A stretch of DNA of 45,876 bases. It comes from Leptospira interrogans (GTDB lineage Bacteria; Spirochaetota; Leptospiria; Leptospirales; Leptospiraceae). Shown in pieces: positions 24,181-35,761 of this stretch. Position 1 is the stretch's first letter. Every line of letters begins with the position of its first letter. Made by a program: the position numbers and the translations under genes. The notes under the pieces are model-generated. The model was not told the origin of the DNA. It saw only the letters and a list, made by a program, of their open reading frames with translations, and searched no databases. The stretch is taken from NCBI RefSeq assembly GCF_900156205.1, contig NZ_FTNA01000019.1, forward strand, positions 17,210 to 63,085, written 5' to 3'.

Positions 24181-24317
24181 AATGTGAACTCGGCGTAAGA
24201 AAGTTTGGGCGAATAAAAAACTCAATGTGTTGTCTACGATCGCAACATAATGCTCCAATTCCTTCGGAATTTCTGCTACAACCCAACTTTCGCATTTGTT
24301 GTATCGAACTCACGTTA
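24181..24317. repeat. Composite repeat bracketed by inverted end motifs
   Basis: AATGTGAACTCGGCGTAAGA at 24181-24200 is inverted at 24305-24317 (CGAACTCACGTTA). The left motif continues as AAGTTTGGGCGAAT, matching the copy at 34880-34910 over a longer stretch. Parts of the interior are less AT-rich than other intergenic DNA. It ends next to the stop of the DMP19-like gene. Confidence 0.6.
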
Positions 24318-24320
24318 TCC

Positions 24321-24770
24321 TTACGATGTCTTTTCAATCTCCCCAAAATCTTTAGAATTTTTCGAAACAAAATCAAAGAGCAACTCTGTCAGGTTATCGG
24401 GATACTCATAAAATTTGCTATCAATAGACTCTAAATTTTCCAACACTCCATCAGGGAATTCAGAAGCTTCATTTGAGATTTTTTGAGGATCTGAGGGAAG
24501 ACCTTTTGGAAAGGCAACTTTAATTGCATCGCTGCAGATTTGAGCCATTTTTTCAGCACCGATAGTTTTTAGAGCTTCGATCAAAAAATGAACGGTTTCA
24601 GCGCTGCCATTTGAAAAATACTGAGTAAACCCACCGTTATTTACTTCAGATTCTAATGACCAAATCGTTGAAAATACTTTTTGTTCCTTTGACTGTTTTA
24701 GAAAATCCTTTTTACCGAAGTCGCTTTTTTTAGACTCCGAAAGCGAAATTAGCATCTCATTTTTGTTCAT
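24321..24770 (-). CDS. DMP19-like / DUF4375 family protein, 149 aa
   Basis: The family hallmark NNGGFTQYFSNGSAE is at about residues 40-54, followed by a helical region with EALKTIGAEKMAQIC. DUF4375 includes DMP19 of Neisseria, a DNA-mimic protein that blocks a repressor, but most members have no known role. The protein is acidic enough for mimicry to be possible, and that function is not shown here. GGGGGA directly before the ATG is a strong ribosome-binding site. It is the first of several small accessory genes in this stretch; none is clearly co-transcribed with it. Confidence 0.8.
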   Translation of the reverse strand: MNKNEMLISLSESKKSDFGKKDFLKQSKEQKVFSTIWSLESEVNNGGFTQYFSNGSAETVHFLIEALKTIGAEKMAQICSDAIKVAFPKGLPSDPQKISNEASEFPDGVLENLESIDSKFYEYPDNLTELLFDFVSKNSKDFGEIEKTS

Positions 24771-24910
24771 TTTTCCCCCAGGAATGTTACATCTGATTTA
24801 TGATTCCTAATTTTGTTGAAACAAATTGGGATTCCATAGAAATGATTCCAAAACTCAAGAAAAAATAACTACAACTGTATCTGTAAGTTCAAAAATAATT
24901 TTAAAGATCC

Positions 24911-25603
24911 ATGAGCATTTTCCTACATTTAACTCCTTTGAAAAATAAAAACTCAATCCTTAGATCGGGTATCAAAACTTCTTCGATTCATTATGAAAAC
25001 GTTCGAAGGGGAGTTTTTTGTATGCCTGTCATTCCTGATTTTTGGATTACACACCAATGGTTAAGGGAAATTAAAAGATTTTCAAATGGACCAGTCATCG
25101 GAGTTTATTTTAAAATACCGGATTTAGAACCGGTCTGGTCTGGAAATTATACTTCGAAACTAATACTTTCTTCCGTAATCGAATCCACCCAACTTTTATT
25201 ATCTACGGAAAACAAACTAGGTTTTCAAATCGTTCTTCCTAGAAAAGTAACTAAAAAAGAAATTCTAAAGATCAAAAATCTTCCTCAGACAATCGGTTGG
25301 CGTTATTTTCCGGAAGCACATTCTAAACCTAGATGTCTTTGTCCTGCTTGTTTACCCAAAGGACTTGCTTTTAACAACAAGTTAAAAGAAAATAGATATT
25401 ATTCTTTGATTTCTAAATTCAATCAGACTCAAAATGAAGGCGAAAAAATTTCAATTTTAGACTCGATAGACGATCTTCTTAGTTTTGGTTTTAGAATTAA
25501 CGATTATGAACCTTTGATTCAAATTTTTCGATCCAGTTCCGAAAAAATCAAAGAACAAATTTTAAAAATTTTTCCAAGATTTCCATCGGATAAAACCTCT
25601 TAA
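24911..25603 (+). CDS. Unrecognised protein with CxCxxC cluster, 230 aa
   Basis: I cannot place this protein securely. The N-terminus (FLHLTPLKNKNSILRSGIKTSS) resembles the start of small ADP-ribosyltransferase-like domains, where a His-x-Thr pair is followed by an Ile/Leu-rich helix and a Gly. Residues about 142-147 form CLCPAC, a possible zinc-binding cluster. The last third is helical, with DSIDDLLSFGFRINDYEPLIQIF, like a HEAT-type repeat. It is divergent from the DMP19-like gene, 140 bp apart. Toxin, immunity or metal-dependent roles are all possible and unproven. Confidence 0.7.
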   Translation: MSIFLHLTPLKNKNSILRSGIKTSSIHYENVRRGVFCMPVIPDFWITHQWLREIKRFSNGPVIGVYFKIPDLEPVWSGNYTSKLILSSVIESTQLLLSTENKLGFQIVLPRKVTKKEILKIKNLPQTIGWRYFPEAHSKPRCLCPACLPKGLAFNNKLKENRYYSLISKFNQTQNEGEKISILDSIDDLLSFGFRINDYEPLIQIFRSSSEKIKEQILKIFPRFPSDKTS

Positions 25604-25998
25604 AATTGTTTCTAATTTGTTACATTCTGAAAAAAAGAAAATTGAACGGAATCTATTTTCAAAATGAAAGTAGAACATGATTCAAAAAAATCGGAAGCGG
25701 ACTTAACAGAAGGATTCTTAGAATAAAAAACAAAATTATAATTTAAAACTACTTTTTGATTTTATACTAAACGAGAAGAATTTAAAAAAATTCTCAAGTC
25801 CACACATGCAATATTCAAACACGTCGACCAAAATACTTCTTACGAGTCATTTTGAAAATTTTGTGATATATAGTTGAAACAATAAAATCTTTCGACTATT
25901 ACATTCTAAAATAGATAAGGGCCAAATTCTCACGCTGCATAGTTGGACTATTAGGACAAAATGATACAGATACAAAAACTCGGGACTATACCTTTGTA
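25604..25998. other. 395-bp intergenic region with possible gene remnants
   Basis: No intact gene seen. A 20-codon frame with natural-looking codon use (25664-25726, MKVEHDSKKSEADL) could be a remnant. From 25915 to 25998 the frame of the next gene is open without an ATG and reads sensibly (VGLLGQNDTDTKTRDYTFV), suggesting that the downstream gene has lost its original start. Confidence 0.5.
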
Positions 25999-26262
25999 AT
26001 GGAGTTTATGGGTGGGACTTATTGTTCTCAAGTAAAAGCAAAAGACTTAAAAACAGCTTTAAATTCATGGACTCAAATCTTGACCAGGGACAGACTTAAA
26101 ATCAAACATCTAACATTGAACAAACTAAAAAGACTCGAGAAAGAAATTCAAGATGGAGAAAGGCCAACAAAACTTAAGGGACTCAAAAATATTTGGTTTA
26201 CTTCATTTCTGACAAAAGAAAACATCATACACGTTAATATTATAAAGACGGCCAGCCGCTAA
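25999..26262 (+). CDS. Small hypothetical protein, possibly N-terminally truncated, 87 aa
   Basis: The visible part begins MEFMGGTYCSQVKAKDLKTALNSW and is mixed alpha/beta. Translation of the upstream 84 nt in the same frame stays open and continues the fold (GLLGQNDTDTKTRDYTF), but no ATG, GTG or TTG lies in it. Either the ATG at 25999 is used or the 5' end was lost. The GGTY...SQV...A...W pattern resembles small immunity-type proteins of toxin systems, an impression I cannot confirm. The C-terminus ends in a basic patch. The neighbours are other small accessory genes. Confidence 0.5.
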   Translation: MEFMGGTYCSQVKAKDLKTALNSWTQILTRDRLKIKHLTLNKLKRLEKEIQDGERPTKLKGLKNIWFTSFLTKENIIHVNIIKTASR

Positions 26263-26362
26263 CAAAACGCAAATTTAATAATAGCAAAGTTTAATTTAAT
26301 TTCGGTAGGTTCTTTCAAACTTTCTTTTCCTTATTTTTTAAATCAAACTTCTCATTAATTTA

Positions 26363-27088
26363 TTAAATAACCGCCTTAATTTTTTTTCCGGGAACTCCAA
26401 CAACTTTAGAATTCGGCTCTACATCTCGTATGATAACCGTTCCCGCACCAATAATTGAATTGGATCCTATTTTAATTCTATTGATGATAACCGCACGAGT
26501 GTGAATTGTACAAAAATTCTCTATCAAAACATTCCCCGCAAGAGTAACTCCTGGATCAATTGTAACAGCCTTTTCAATCTTACAATGATGATCTATCTGA
26601 GTTCCAATATTAACAATTACCCCGTCATCTATTTCGGCTTTATAACCAATGGTTGATCTAGGATGTATAATAATATTTTTTCCTAAAATACATTCCTTTA
26701 ATAATAAAGTTGAAGGATGAATTGCATTAATTAACTCAAGCCCGGAATCATATGCCTTTTTCATTTCTATCCATCGTTCAATAGGATCAGAAATCGTAAT
26801 TAATACCTTATTTACTTTATTTTGAATTAAAAATTCAGGCCAATTTTTTTTACAAATCAGGGGAACATTCTTAAACTTTCCATCTTCCGGATAAGAAAAT
26901 TGAGATACTACTCTACTAATTTTTTTAATTTCTGGGGGATCATTCTCAGGATGAATAAAAAAAACAATTTTCCCAAGATTTGATTCTTCGAACCAAGAGT
27001 GAATTTGACCAGCAGAACCTTCGTGCCAACCTACAAAAGCAACTCGATTTTCACTTTGAGAATCTAATTTAAATGAAAAAAAGGACAT
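26363..27088 (-). CDS. NeuD/PglD-like sugar O-acyltransferase (left-handed beta-helix), 241 aa
   Basis: The C-terminal half is a hexapeptide-repeat beta-helix (ECILGKNIIIHPRSTIGYKAE, then GVIVNIGTQIDHHCKI and SNSIIGAGTVIIRDV), typical of acyltransferases that use acetyl-CoA. The His in IDHHCKI is in the position of the catalytic base in PglD-type enzymes. The N-terminal half (to about residue 110) is Rossmann-like and binds the nucleotide sugar. Relatives acetylate UDP-sugars or sialic-acid-like sugars for surface glycans. No other glycan gene is visible within 5 kb, so it is an orphan here. The ATG at 27088 lies 6 bp after a small upstream gene. Confidence 0.9.
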   Translation of the reverse strand: MSFFSFKLDSQSENRVAFVGWHEGSAGQIHSWFEESNLGKIVFFIHPENDPPEIKKISRVVSQFSYPEDGKFKNVPLICKKNWPEFLIQNKVNKVLITISDPIERWIEMKKAYDSGLELINAIHPSTLLLKECILGKNIIIHPRSTIGYKAEIDDGVIVNIGTQIDHHCKIEKAVTIDPGVTLAGNVLIENFCTIHTRAVIINRIKIGSNSIIGAGTVIIRDVEPNSKVVGVPGKKIKAVI

Positions 27089-27093
27089 AGTAT

Positions 27094-27315
27094 TTAATGA
27101 AAAATAGCCCCGTAAAAATAAGGAGTTTGGTTATAAGAGATCTTTAGAAGAAGACCTGTGGATAACGATACCCAGCTTTCAATTTTAAAGATACCAATAG
27201 ATTTTGCGAACGCCGTGGATGACGTTTTCAGTTCTTCGATTTTTATTTTCTTAAGTATAAAACTTCGGTTAGAGTACAGCCGTCTTTCAGACTCATTGAC
27301 CATTTTCATGCTCAA
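27094..27315 (-). CDS. Small uncertain protein upstream of the NeuD-like gene, 73 aa
   Basis: The frame starts at TTG, with in-frame ATGs at the third and fifth codons, and ends 6 bp before the acyltransferase gene. Codon use (GCG, TCG, ACG) is compatible with coding. The C-terminal half (IGIFKIESWVSLSTGLLLKISYNQ) looks beta-rich. It may be the tail of a larger, decayed gene or a real small partner. No family was recognised. Confidence 0.3.
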   Translation of the reverse strand: MSMKMVNESERRLYSNRSFILKKIKIEELKTSSTAFAKSIGIFKIESWVSLSTGLLLKISYNQTPYFYGAIFH

Positions 27316-27979
27316 TAGTAGATAGAAATAACTTCTTTAGAAAGAGACAGACAACTTCCGATAATGTCTAATATGTCTACTAAAGTAATAGATTTGTTTG
27401 GTCTTGCATATTGATAAAAACATAAATTAACCCAAAAAGACATTGTTTTTATTCCTACTTCTCGAATGACAATTTTATTCTAATTTATATAGCCTACCTA
27501 TTAGAGTATATTTCATCACTGTCAATAAAATTTTCATTTTATTGCCTGAAGAACACTTAATATTTTTTAAACTAGGCTTTTCTATCCTGTCATTTATCAT
27601 AATAAGTTTTCTCCTTTTCTAAATTCATATCTTTTAACATACAAAACTAAAAAATTTACTATAATATGACTATCATTGTTATAATATCCATCTTCTATCA
27701 GATTTTCAAATAAAGTATGTATGATTACATTTAAATATAAAATATTTATTAATACAACATATTAGACATTATAGGTAGTCTACTAACGCAAAATAAATTT
27801 TCACTACCTGTTTAAAATATAAAAACTTAAATAATGAACTACTAAAGGATTATTCCAAAAATTATCTATAATTACTTAATCATCAGATCAAAATATAAAA
27901 TTTCTTTTTATCATTAAAAATGAAATGTGAGGCTCATATTTTTAAAAAATATTTTTAATTTTATTATACAAAATTTACA
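27316..27979. other. 660-bp very AT-rich gap
   Basis: No gene or clear repeat was seen. The AT content is among the highest in the window and all frames are closed. A faint family-1 relic (TGTGAGGCTCATAT, about 27927-27940) is the only recognisable element. Confidence 0.6.
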
Positions 27980-28921
27980 TTAAATATTCATAAAATGATC
28001 CAAAAAATTCCAAAGTCCTCCCTGATGTAAATAAAGCGTATGTCCTTTCCATTGATCGCCTTGAATCAAAGATTCTATTACATACAAAGATTTACCAGAA
28101 TAAATAGGCTCCAAAGGAATTTTATTTTTTCTATAAAAAGAATTACAATATTCTAAAATAATACCATTCTTAGATCCAAAACCACCTAAATTAGAAATTT
28201 CTAAAATTTTTTCAACCTCGATCTTTACTTCAGAAAAACCTAATAAACTCTTTTTTTGCTCCAACCAGTCCAGCATCTTCTTTTTAGGAAAACCAATATT
28301 TACTCCATAAATTGGAATTGAATTTCCAAAATACTTTTTTGCAGAAAGAAAGGTAAGACCAGAACCAAGATCCACGACCAAACGATCATATTCAGAAATT
28401 TGAATTTGACTCCAAAGAGAATTTAAACCTTCAGCTGCATTCAGACTCATTCCATATTCCGGAATCAAAATAGGTCTAAGTATAATATCTTTTTTTATAT
28501 CGGTCTTCGAAAATACATCCCGTAGGCCAGGTAAAAACTCAGAAAGAATTTGAATTTTTTTCTTCCATTCGTCACGGGAAGAAACAATTTCCAATTCGTG
28601 AGAATTCCATTTTACAAAAATAGAATTTGCAGTAACCCGCTTTGGATCGCGAGTATAAGCAATCGATCGTATTTGATATCCGAAATTATAAAACAAAAAA
28701 CAAAACGCAGCTAATGCATTACTATGTAGTTCCCCTTGAAGAACTACCTTTTTAACATTTTGAACTTGCAATTTAGAATGAATGCCAAGGAACTTTCGAA
28801 ACTTCGTTCCCATGCCAAAAGCCAAACGATCGTCTCTCAAGATCGAAAGTTTTGCCTGAGTATCAAGAGAAACGATTTGAATATTTCCCGAAGAAAGAAT
28901 GAATTTTTGCAAAAGATTCAA
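27980..28921 (-). CDS. PLP-dependent ACC deaminase / D-cysteine desulfhydrase homologue, 313 aa
   Basis: The fold type II PLP enzyme pattern is recognisable: an N-terminal LRDDRL, the Lys-bearing GMGTKFRKFLG at about 36-46 (the PLP Schiff-base lysine region), LQGELHSNALAA, a VDLGSGLTFLSA phosphate-binding loop and a C-terminal TLYLHQGG. Family members deaminate 1-aminocyclopropane-1-carboxylate or split D-cysteine to pyruvate, ammonia and H2S. The usual GGxQSNH block is changed to GELHSNA, so activity may differ. The frame opens at TTG without a good ribosome-binding site. It lies downstream of and in the same direction as lepA. Confidence 0.85.
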   Translation of the reverse strand: MNLLQKFILSSGNIQIVSLDTQAKLSILRDDRLAFGMGTKFRKFLGIHSKLQVQNVKKVVLQGELHSNALAAFCFLFYNFGYQIRSIAYTRDPKRVTANSIFVKWNSHELEIVSSRDEWKKKIQILSEFLPGLRDVFSKTDIKKDIILRPILIPEYGMSLNAAEGLNSLWSQIQISEYDRLVVDLGSGLTFLSAKKYFGNSIPIYGVNIGFPKKKMLDWLEQKKSLLGFSEVKIEVEKILEISNLGGFGSKNGIILEYCNSFYRKNKIPLEPIYSGKSLYVIESLIQGDQWKGHTLYLHQGGLWNFLDHFMNI

Positions 28922-29251
28922 AAATTAAAATTTACTAACGTATTTCAGCGGCAATAAAAATCTAACCGAAAAATTATAGAACCTATTTTGAAAATTTAGA
29001 TGTGAACTGTTCCAATGTTGAACGTATTTCTTTTTTTCTAACCCTGTCTTCTCTTTTTTGGTCGTAAAATATTTCATCACAGTTTTACGCACTATCTGTA
29101 AAGCCAATATATCCTATAGATTTTGTTTTTTAGAATTTTGAATCTGACAAAACTCAAACATAAACGGTTCACCACGCAATAGAACTTATATTCCGTTCTT
29201 CCTAGATTTTATTTTATGAAAAGTTGCAATCAAAAGTTTATTAGAAAAACA

Positions 29252-31060
<1,809 letters not shown>

Positions 31061-31122
31061 TCAATCTGATGATTTTTGGTCCCACCCTAGTCTGAAAAGC
31101 AAAATACTTTTGTAATAAAATT

Positions 31123-31184
31123 TGTGGGAACTATTACAATTTAGAATTTTACAGTAAAATTTAGAAAATGTAGGAACTATTACA
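31123..31184. repeat. Palindrome pair overlapping the end of the kinase gene
   Basis: TGTGGGAACTATTACA (31123-31138) and TGTAGGAACTATTACA (31169-31184) are 46 bp apart. The second copy covers the stop codon (31180-31182) of the minus-strand kinase gene, so the repeat provides the stop. A TTTTACAGTAAAA inverted repeat lies between them. Confidence 0.8.
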
Positions 31185-31938
31185 AAATCGATTCCATTTT
31201 TAAAAATAGCACTGTTGGATTCAAAAAAATGGTGGAAGGCTCCACACCTAAAAATAGCCAGGCCGTAAAACCCAAAACCAGCGCCGAAACAGCCGGAATC
31301 AAAAGGTTATCGTCCACAAGACCATTCCAATAAGTACCACAATAGAGTTCTGTAAAAGCAGAAACCAAAATCGCAGGAATTAAGAAAATCAAACTATTAT
31401 AAAGTACAAAACCTTCTCCCTTTAAAAAATTCGGTTTATTAGAATTTTGGGAAAGATATAAAAAAACAAAACCTACGATTGTACAAACAACTATAAATGC
31501 AATGATCCCTTCTACGGACTTTCCGTTGGAAAATCTACGTTTACCATAAAAAGTTCCAACCCAGGCGGCAGTTGGATCTCCAATCACAAGAAAAAGCATA
31601 GATAAAATGGAAATCTCCGGAGGAAATAGAAAGACTACAAACGCACAGGAAAAAAAATAAGGAAGAGTTCCGTTCAATCGATTCTTTTCTTCTTCTTTCA
31701 TCAAAATTCCTAGAGTCGATAAAAAAAATTTTTGAAAACCAGAAAATCGAAATCTAAGATATTCAAACAAAGAAACAACTCCAAGACAAAATACCAAAGC
31801 AACCGTAACCAGCACTCTGGTAGCATTCAAAAGCCCAAATGCACCTTGAAAAACATCCAGATAATAACAGATCGGAAAAATTAATCCAAGAAGATGCCAA
31901 AGTTTACGAGCGTAGTTAAATCGAATCGAATTTTTCAC
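31180..31938 (-). CDS. CTP-dependent diacylglycerol/polyprenol kinase family protein, 252 aa
   Basis: An integral membrane protein with about seven hydrophobic segments. The signature of the dolichol-kinase/phosphatidate-cytidylyltransferase-like family is clear at about residues 120-145: IGDPTAAWVGTFYGKRRF followed by GKSVEG, where the lysines bind CTP. Members phosphorylate polyprenols, diacylglycerol or related lipids, for example in recycling of lipid carriers. It ends at a repeat that supplies the final TTG codon and the stop. The gene starts 11 bp after the STAS gene, so the two form one unit. Confidence 0.9.
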   Translation of the reverse strand: MKNSIRFNYARKLWHLLGLIFPICYYLDVFQGAFGLLNATRVLVTVALVFCLGVVSLFEYLRFRFSGFQKFFLSTLGILMKEEEKNRLNGTLPYFFSCAFVVFLFPPEISILSMLFLVIGDPTAAWVGTFYGKRRFSNGKSVEGIIAFIVVCTIVGFVFLYLSQNSNKPNFLKGEGFVLYNSLIFLIPAILVSAFTELYCGTYWNGLVDDNLLIPAVSALVLGFTAWLFLGVEPSTIFLNPTVLFLKMESIL

Positions 31939-31949
31939 TTATATCCTAC

Positions 31950-32300
<351 letters not shown>

Positions 32301-32338
32301 AATGCTTGGAAAGTCAATCTATAAGTGTTTCGTCCCTG

Positions 32339-33318
<980 letters not shown>

Positions 33319-33336
33319 GACTCAAGACACAATTTC

Positions 33337-34854
33337 ATGAAACAAAAAACTTTATTTCTAACCATTTTCTCTCTGTTGTGTGCGATCAACTGTAACAGGG
33401 ATTCGGACGTTCTCGCTTCTTTTAAATCTGGCACCGTAACACGGGAAGAATTGAGAGCTTATTACAAACTACGCGGCATTGAACCAGATCCAAACACCGC
33501 TTCGATTACCACTCAGGCTAAGATCGTAGAAGAAATCGGAATTCAAAAAATTGCAGAAACCAATAACCAGAATACAAACATAGTTACAAAAGATGAATAT
33601 GATAGAATTATGAATTTCGTAGAGCCTCAAGTAGCGTTCAATGACTATAGAAAAAAATTCTCCGAAAAACTGATCACTTCTGGGATGTTAGAATTTGCAT
33701 TTGGTAGAATTCTTTTTGTAAAAGCAGACCCAGACAAACCACAAGTTAACGAAGAAAGGGCAAAAACACTTTTTCAAGAAATTCAAAAGCTCAAATCTGA
33801 TCGTGAAATTTCTGAATTTATTACAAAAAATACAGACGAAATCCAACGAAAAGCGATCGGAGGAAGACTGGAGCCGCATTGTATCAACTGCGGAAACGAT
33901 CCATTTACCTCAATTCTTAAGGAAGCAGCACAAAACAAAGGAACTTTTATTTTAAAACAACCTTCCGATCCGGACCCATCTATCCCTAAACAGACGGCAA
34001 AAGATTATTATATTATTAAAGTAGAAAGAATCGAAAAAATTTATCCTAAAAAGATCGATAAGTTTTTTCAAAACGAACTGGATAAGTTAAAAACTCTCGC
34101 ATTAAAATACGTTTCTAAAGAAGGAATTACGGAAGAGGAAAAAAACTCTGCTAAATTTTATTCCGAATTAGCTGTAAATGAAAGAGCCAACCAAACCGCA
34201 GAACACTACGGTAACCGTTTTTTAAGAGAAGCCTGGAAAAATGAAATGGATTCGTTAAAAGCAAAGAGCGGTTTAAAAATTGTAGACTTAACTCCTAAAT
34301 TCATCAAAGATTTAACGTCAGAAACGATTCTTTTCGAAGATCAAAAAGGATCTAAATTCTCTTTTAAAGATCTGATTGCAGAGTTTAATAAAATCGCTCC
34401 TATTCTTCAAAAACGTAAAGGTTCTCCTGAAGAAGACAAAAATGATCAACTTTCGTTTTATGCTCAAATTTATCTTCCGATCCGGATTTCTTCAGAATCT
34501 AAAGAAATTCAGTCTCTCAAAGACACAAAAGAATTTAAGAAAACCCTTCCACTGCTTGGTAGATCTGTTCTTTTTATGCTGATTCGAAATCGTTCCATCG
34601 ATTCGGAAGTAAATATCACAGAAAAAGAAATCAGAGATACTTACGAGGCTGGTAAACTCTATGCCTATTCCAAACCTTCTTCTACTAATCCTAACGAAAG
34701 AATTCCTGAAGATTTTGGAAAGGTAAGGGAAAGAATTAAACAAGAGTTAGTCGAAAGTAAGAAACAATCTATTTTTCAAGATTATATTTCAAAATTAAAA
34801 TCCGAAAACGAATTTAAAATCTCATCGGAAAGTTTGAAAGCAGGACAAATCTAA
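33337..34854 (+). CDS. Parvulin/SurA-like peptidyl-prolyl isomerase lipoprotein, 505 aa
   Basis: A type II signal peptide ends in LLCAINC with Cys19 lipidated. A SurA-like N-terminal helical part (VTREELRAYYKLRG) precedes a parvulin-type domain at about 120-235, with the RILFVKADPD start, ERAKTLFQEIQ helix, a GGRLEP turn and DYYIIKVERIEK at the end. These are the landmarks of PpiC folding catalysts, though the active-site His/Cys set is only partly evident (CINCGN insert). A second helical part follows. It would assist folding of outer-membrane or periplasmic proteins. It follows the coiled-coil gene by 18 bp in the same unit. Confidence 0.8.
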   Translation: MKQKTLFLTIFSLLCAINCNRDSDVLASFKSGTVTREELRAYYKLRGIEPDPNTASITTQAKIVEEIGIQKIAETNNQNTNIVTKDEYDRIMNFVEPQVAFNDYRKKFSEKLITSGMLEFAFGRILFVKADPDKPQVNEERAKTLFQEIQKLKSDREISEFITKNTDEIQRKAIGGRLEPHCINCGNDPFTSILKEAAQNKGTFILKQPSDPDPSIPKQTAKDYYIIKVERIEKIYPKKIDKFFQNELDKLKTLALKYVSKEGITEEEKNSAKFYSELAVNERANQTAEHYGNRFLREAWKNEMDSLKAKSGLKIVDLTPKFIKDLTSETILFEDQKGSKFSFKDLIAEFNKIAPILQKRKGSPEEDKNDQLSFYAQIYLPIRISSESKEIQSLKDTKEFKKTLPLLGRSVLFMLIRNRSIDSEVNITEKEIRDTYEAGKLYAYSKPSSTNPNERIPEDFGKVRERIKQELVESKKQSIFQDYISKLKSENEFKISSESLKAGQI

Positions 34855-34879
34855 AATTTCAAAAATCCGGTTCTATTTT

Positions 34880-34901
34880 AACGTGAGTTCGACGTCAGAA
34901 A
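34880..34901 (+). repeat. Isolated end motif of the composite-repeat family
   Basis: AACGTGAGTTCGACGTCAGA starts just after the parvulin gene. It continues into AAATCTGGGCAAAT, as the copy at 24181 does. A matching inverted partner nearby was not found. Confidence 0.5.
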
Positions 34902-35015
34902 ATCTGGGCAAATCCGGCTACCACAAGGTAGCCGGGCTCTCGGCTCTGGTCAATAAATTGTATATAGTAAACATAATACAACAATAGAACGCGATCCATG
35001 GGAGTGTAGGACGTT

Positions 35016-35072
35016 GAGTTACTTCGAACACCCATAGAAGTTAAGATACTGGAGAGGCATTCCGCTAAGTTT
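35016..35072. repeat. Family-5 repeat: TTACTTCGAAC and GAGAGGCATTC blocks
   Basis: Block A (GAGTTACTTCGAAC followed by CCCATAGAAGT, 35016-35041) and block B (GAGAGGCATTCCGCTAAGT, 35052-35070) both recur at 45785-45865, but there block A is inverted relative to block B. The wider segment 34900-35080 is GC-richer than its surroundings. Confidence 0.7.
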
Positions 35073-35265
35073 CCTCGCATCAATCTCTTTTGTGTTATAC
35101 CAAATTCATGTTTCTGAGAAAAACCGAATTTATGTACATCTTCTCAAATTCAATTTTCATTTTAGCTTCTTAGAATCTTTCAATTTTTTATTTAAAAACG
35201 ACCATAAAATTCTTTCGTTACTATAGTTCGTTTTGAAACGACTAAATCTACTTTTGAAATAGTTT

Positions 35266-35540
35266 AACGTGAGTTTGGCATAAGAAAAAATTTTCTTAAA
35301 GTATGAGTTTCTACAATTTTAGAATTATTTGTAAAATCGTGATTTGCTGTAGTTTCATCCATTTTACAAAAAAAATTTAAGTTTTATGGGAGTTCCCACA
35401 CTTGAATACGACAGATTCAAGTGTTATAAACTTCTATTTTATAAATTGTGGGAGTTCCCACATTTTAAAGAATCGATCTTGTAAAATTCAGATTCCCACT
35501 TTTTTCAGAATCATGAGTTTCTTACGCCAAACCTATGTTA
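35266..35540. repeat. Composite repeat bracketed by inverted end motifs
   Basis: The left end AACGTGAGTTTGGCATAAG (35266-35284) is inverted at 35518-35540 (TTTCTTACGCCAAACC). Inside are two perfect palindromes, ATGGGAGTTCCCACA at 35386-35400 and TGTGGGAGTTCCCACA at 35447-35462, and a CTTGAAT/ATTCAAG hairpin (35401-35421) between them. This is the clearest full-length member. Confidence 0.7.
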
Positions 35541-35582
35541 GTTTAGTAGATTATTTTTCCGTAGAAAAATTAAATTTTTAAA

Positions 35583-35687
35583 ATAGAATTGTTGAAAAAT
35601 TAATTCTCTATGGGTTTTCGTTGTATGGAAACGGTCAATTGAAGCGTTTTGTTAATTGTTGCTATGGAATTTTTCAACAACTCTAAT
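35583..35687. repeat. MITE-like element, copy 2 (105 bp)
   Basis: The ends ATAGAATTGTTGAAAAATT and AATTTTTCAACAACTCTAAT are inverted copies, and the interior TCAATTGAAGCG and GTTAATTG blocks match the copy at 10011-10117. Confidence 0.8.
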
Positions 35688-35761
35688 ATATTTCAAATCG
35701 TTTTTTCATTTTTATAATAGTTACAAAACAAAGACTTTATACAAAAATTTAGAGCTTGCCC

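Noticed and set aside
24116..24376. 86-codon minus-strand frame after the sdh operon
   Set aside because: It lies across a composite repeat and runs into the real DMP19-like gene in another frame.
28925..29107. 60-codon frame upstream of the ACC deaminase homologue
   Set aside because: It has no ribosome-binding site or family resemblance, and its codon use is poor.
34895..35083. 62-codon minus-strand frame
   Set aside because: It coincides with the family-5 repeat and has no coding character.
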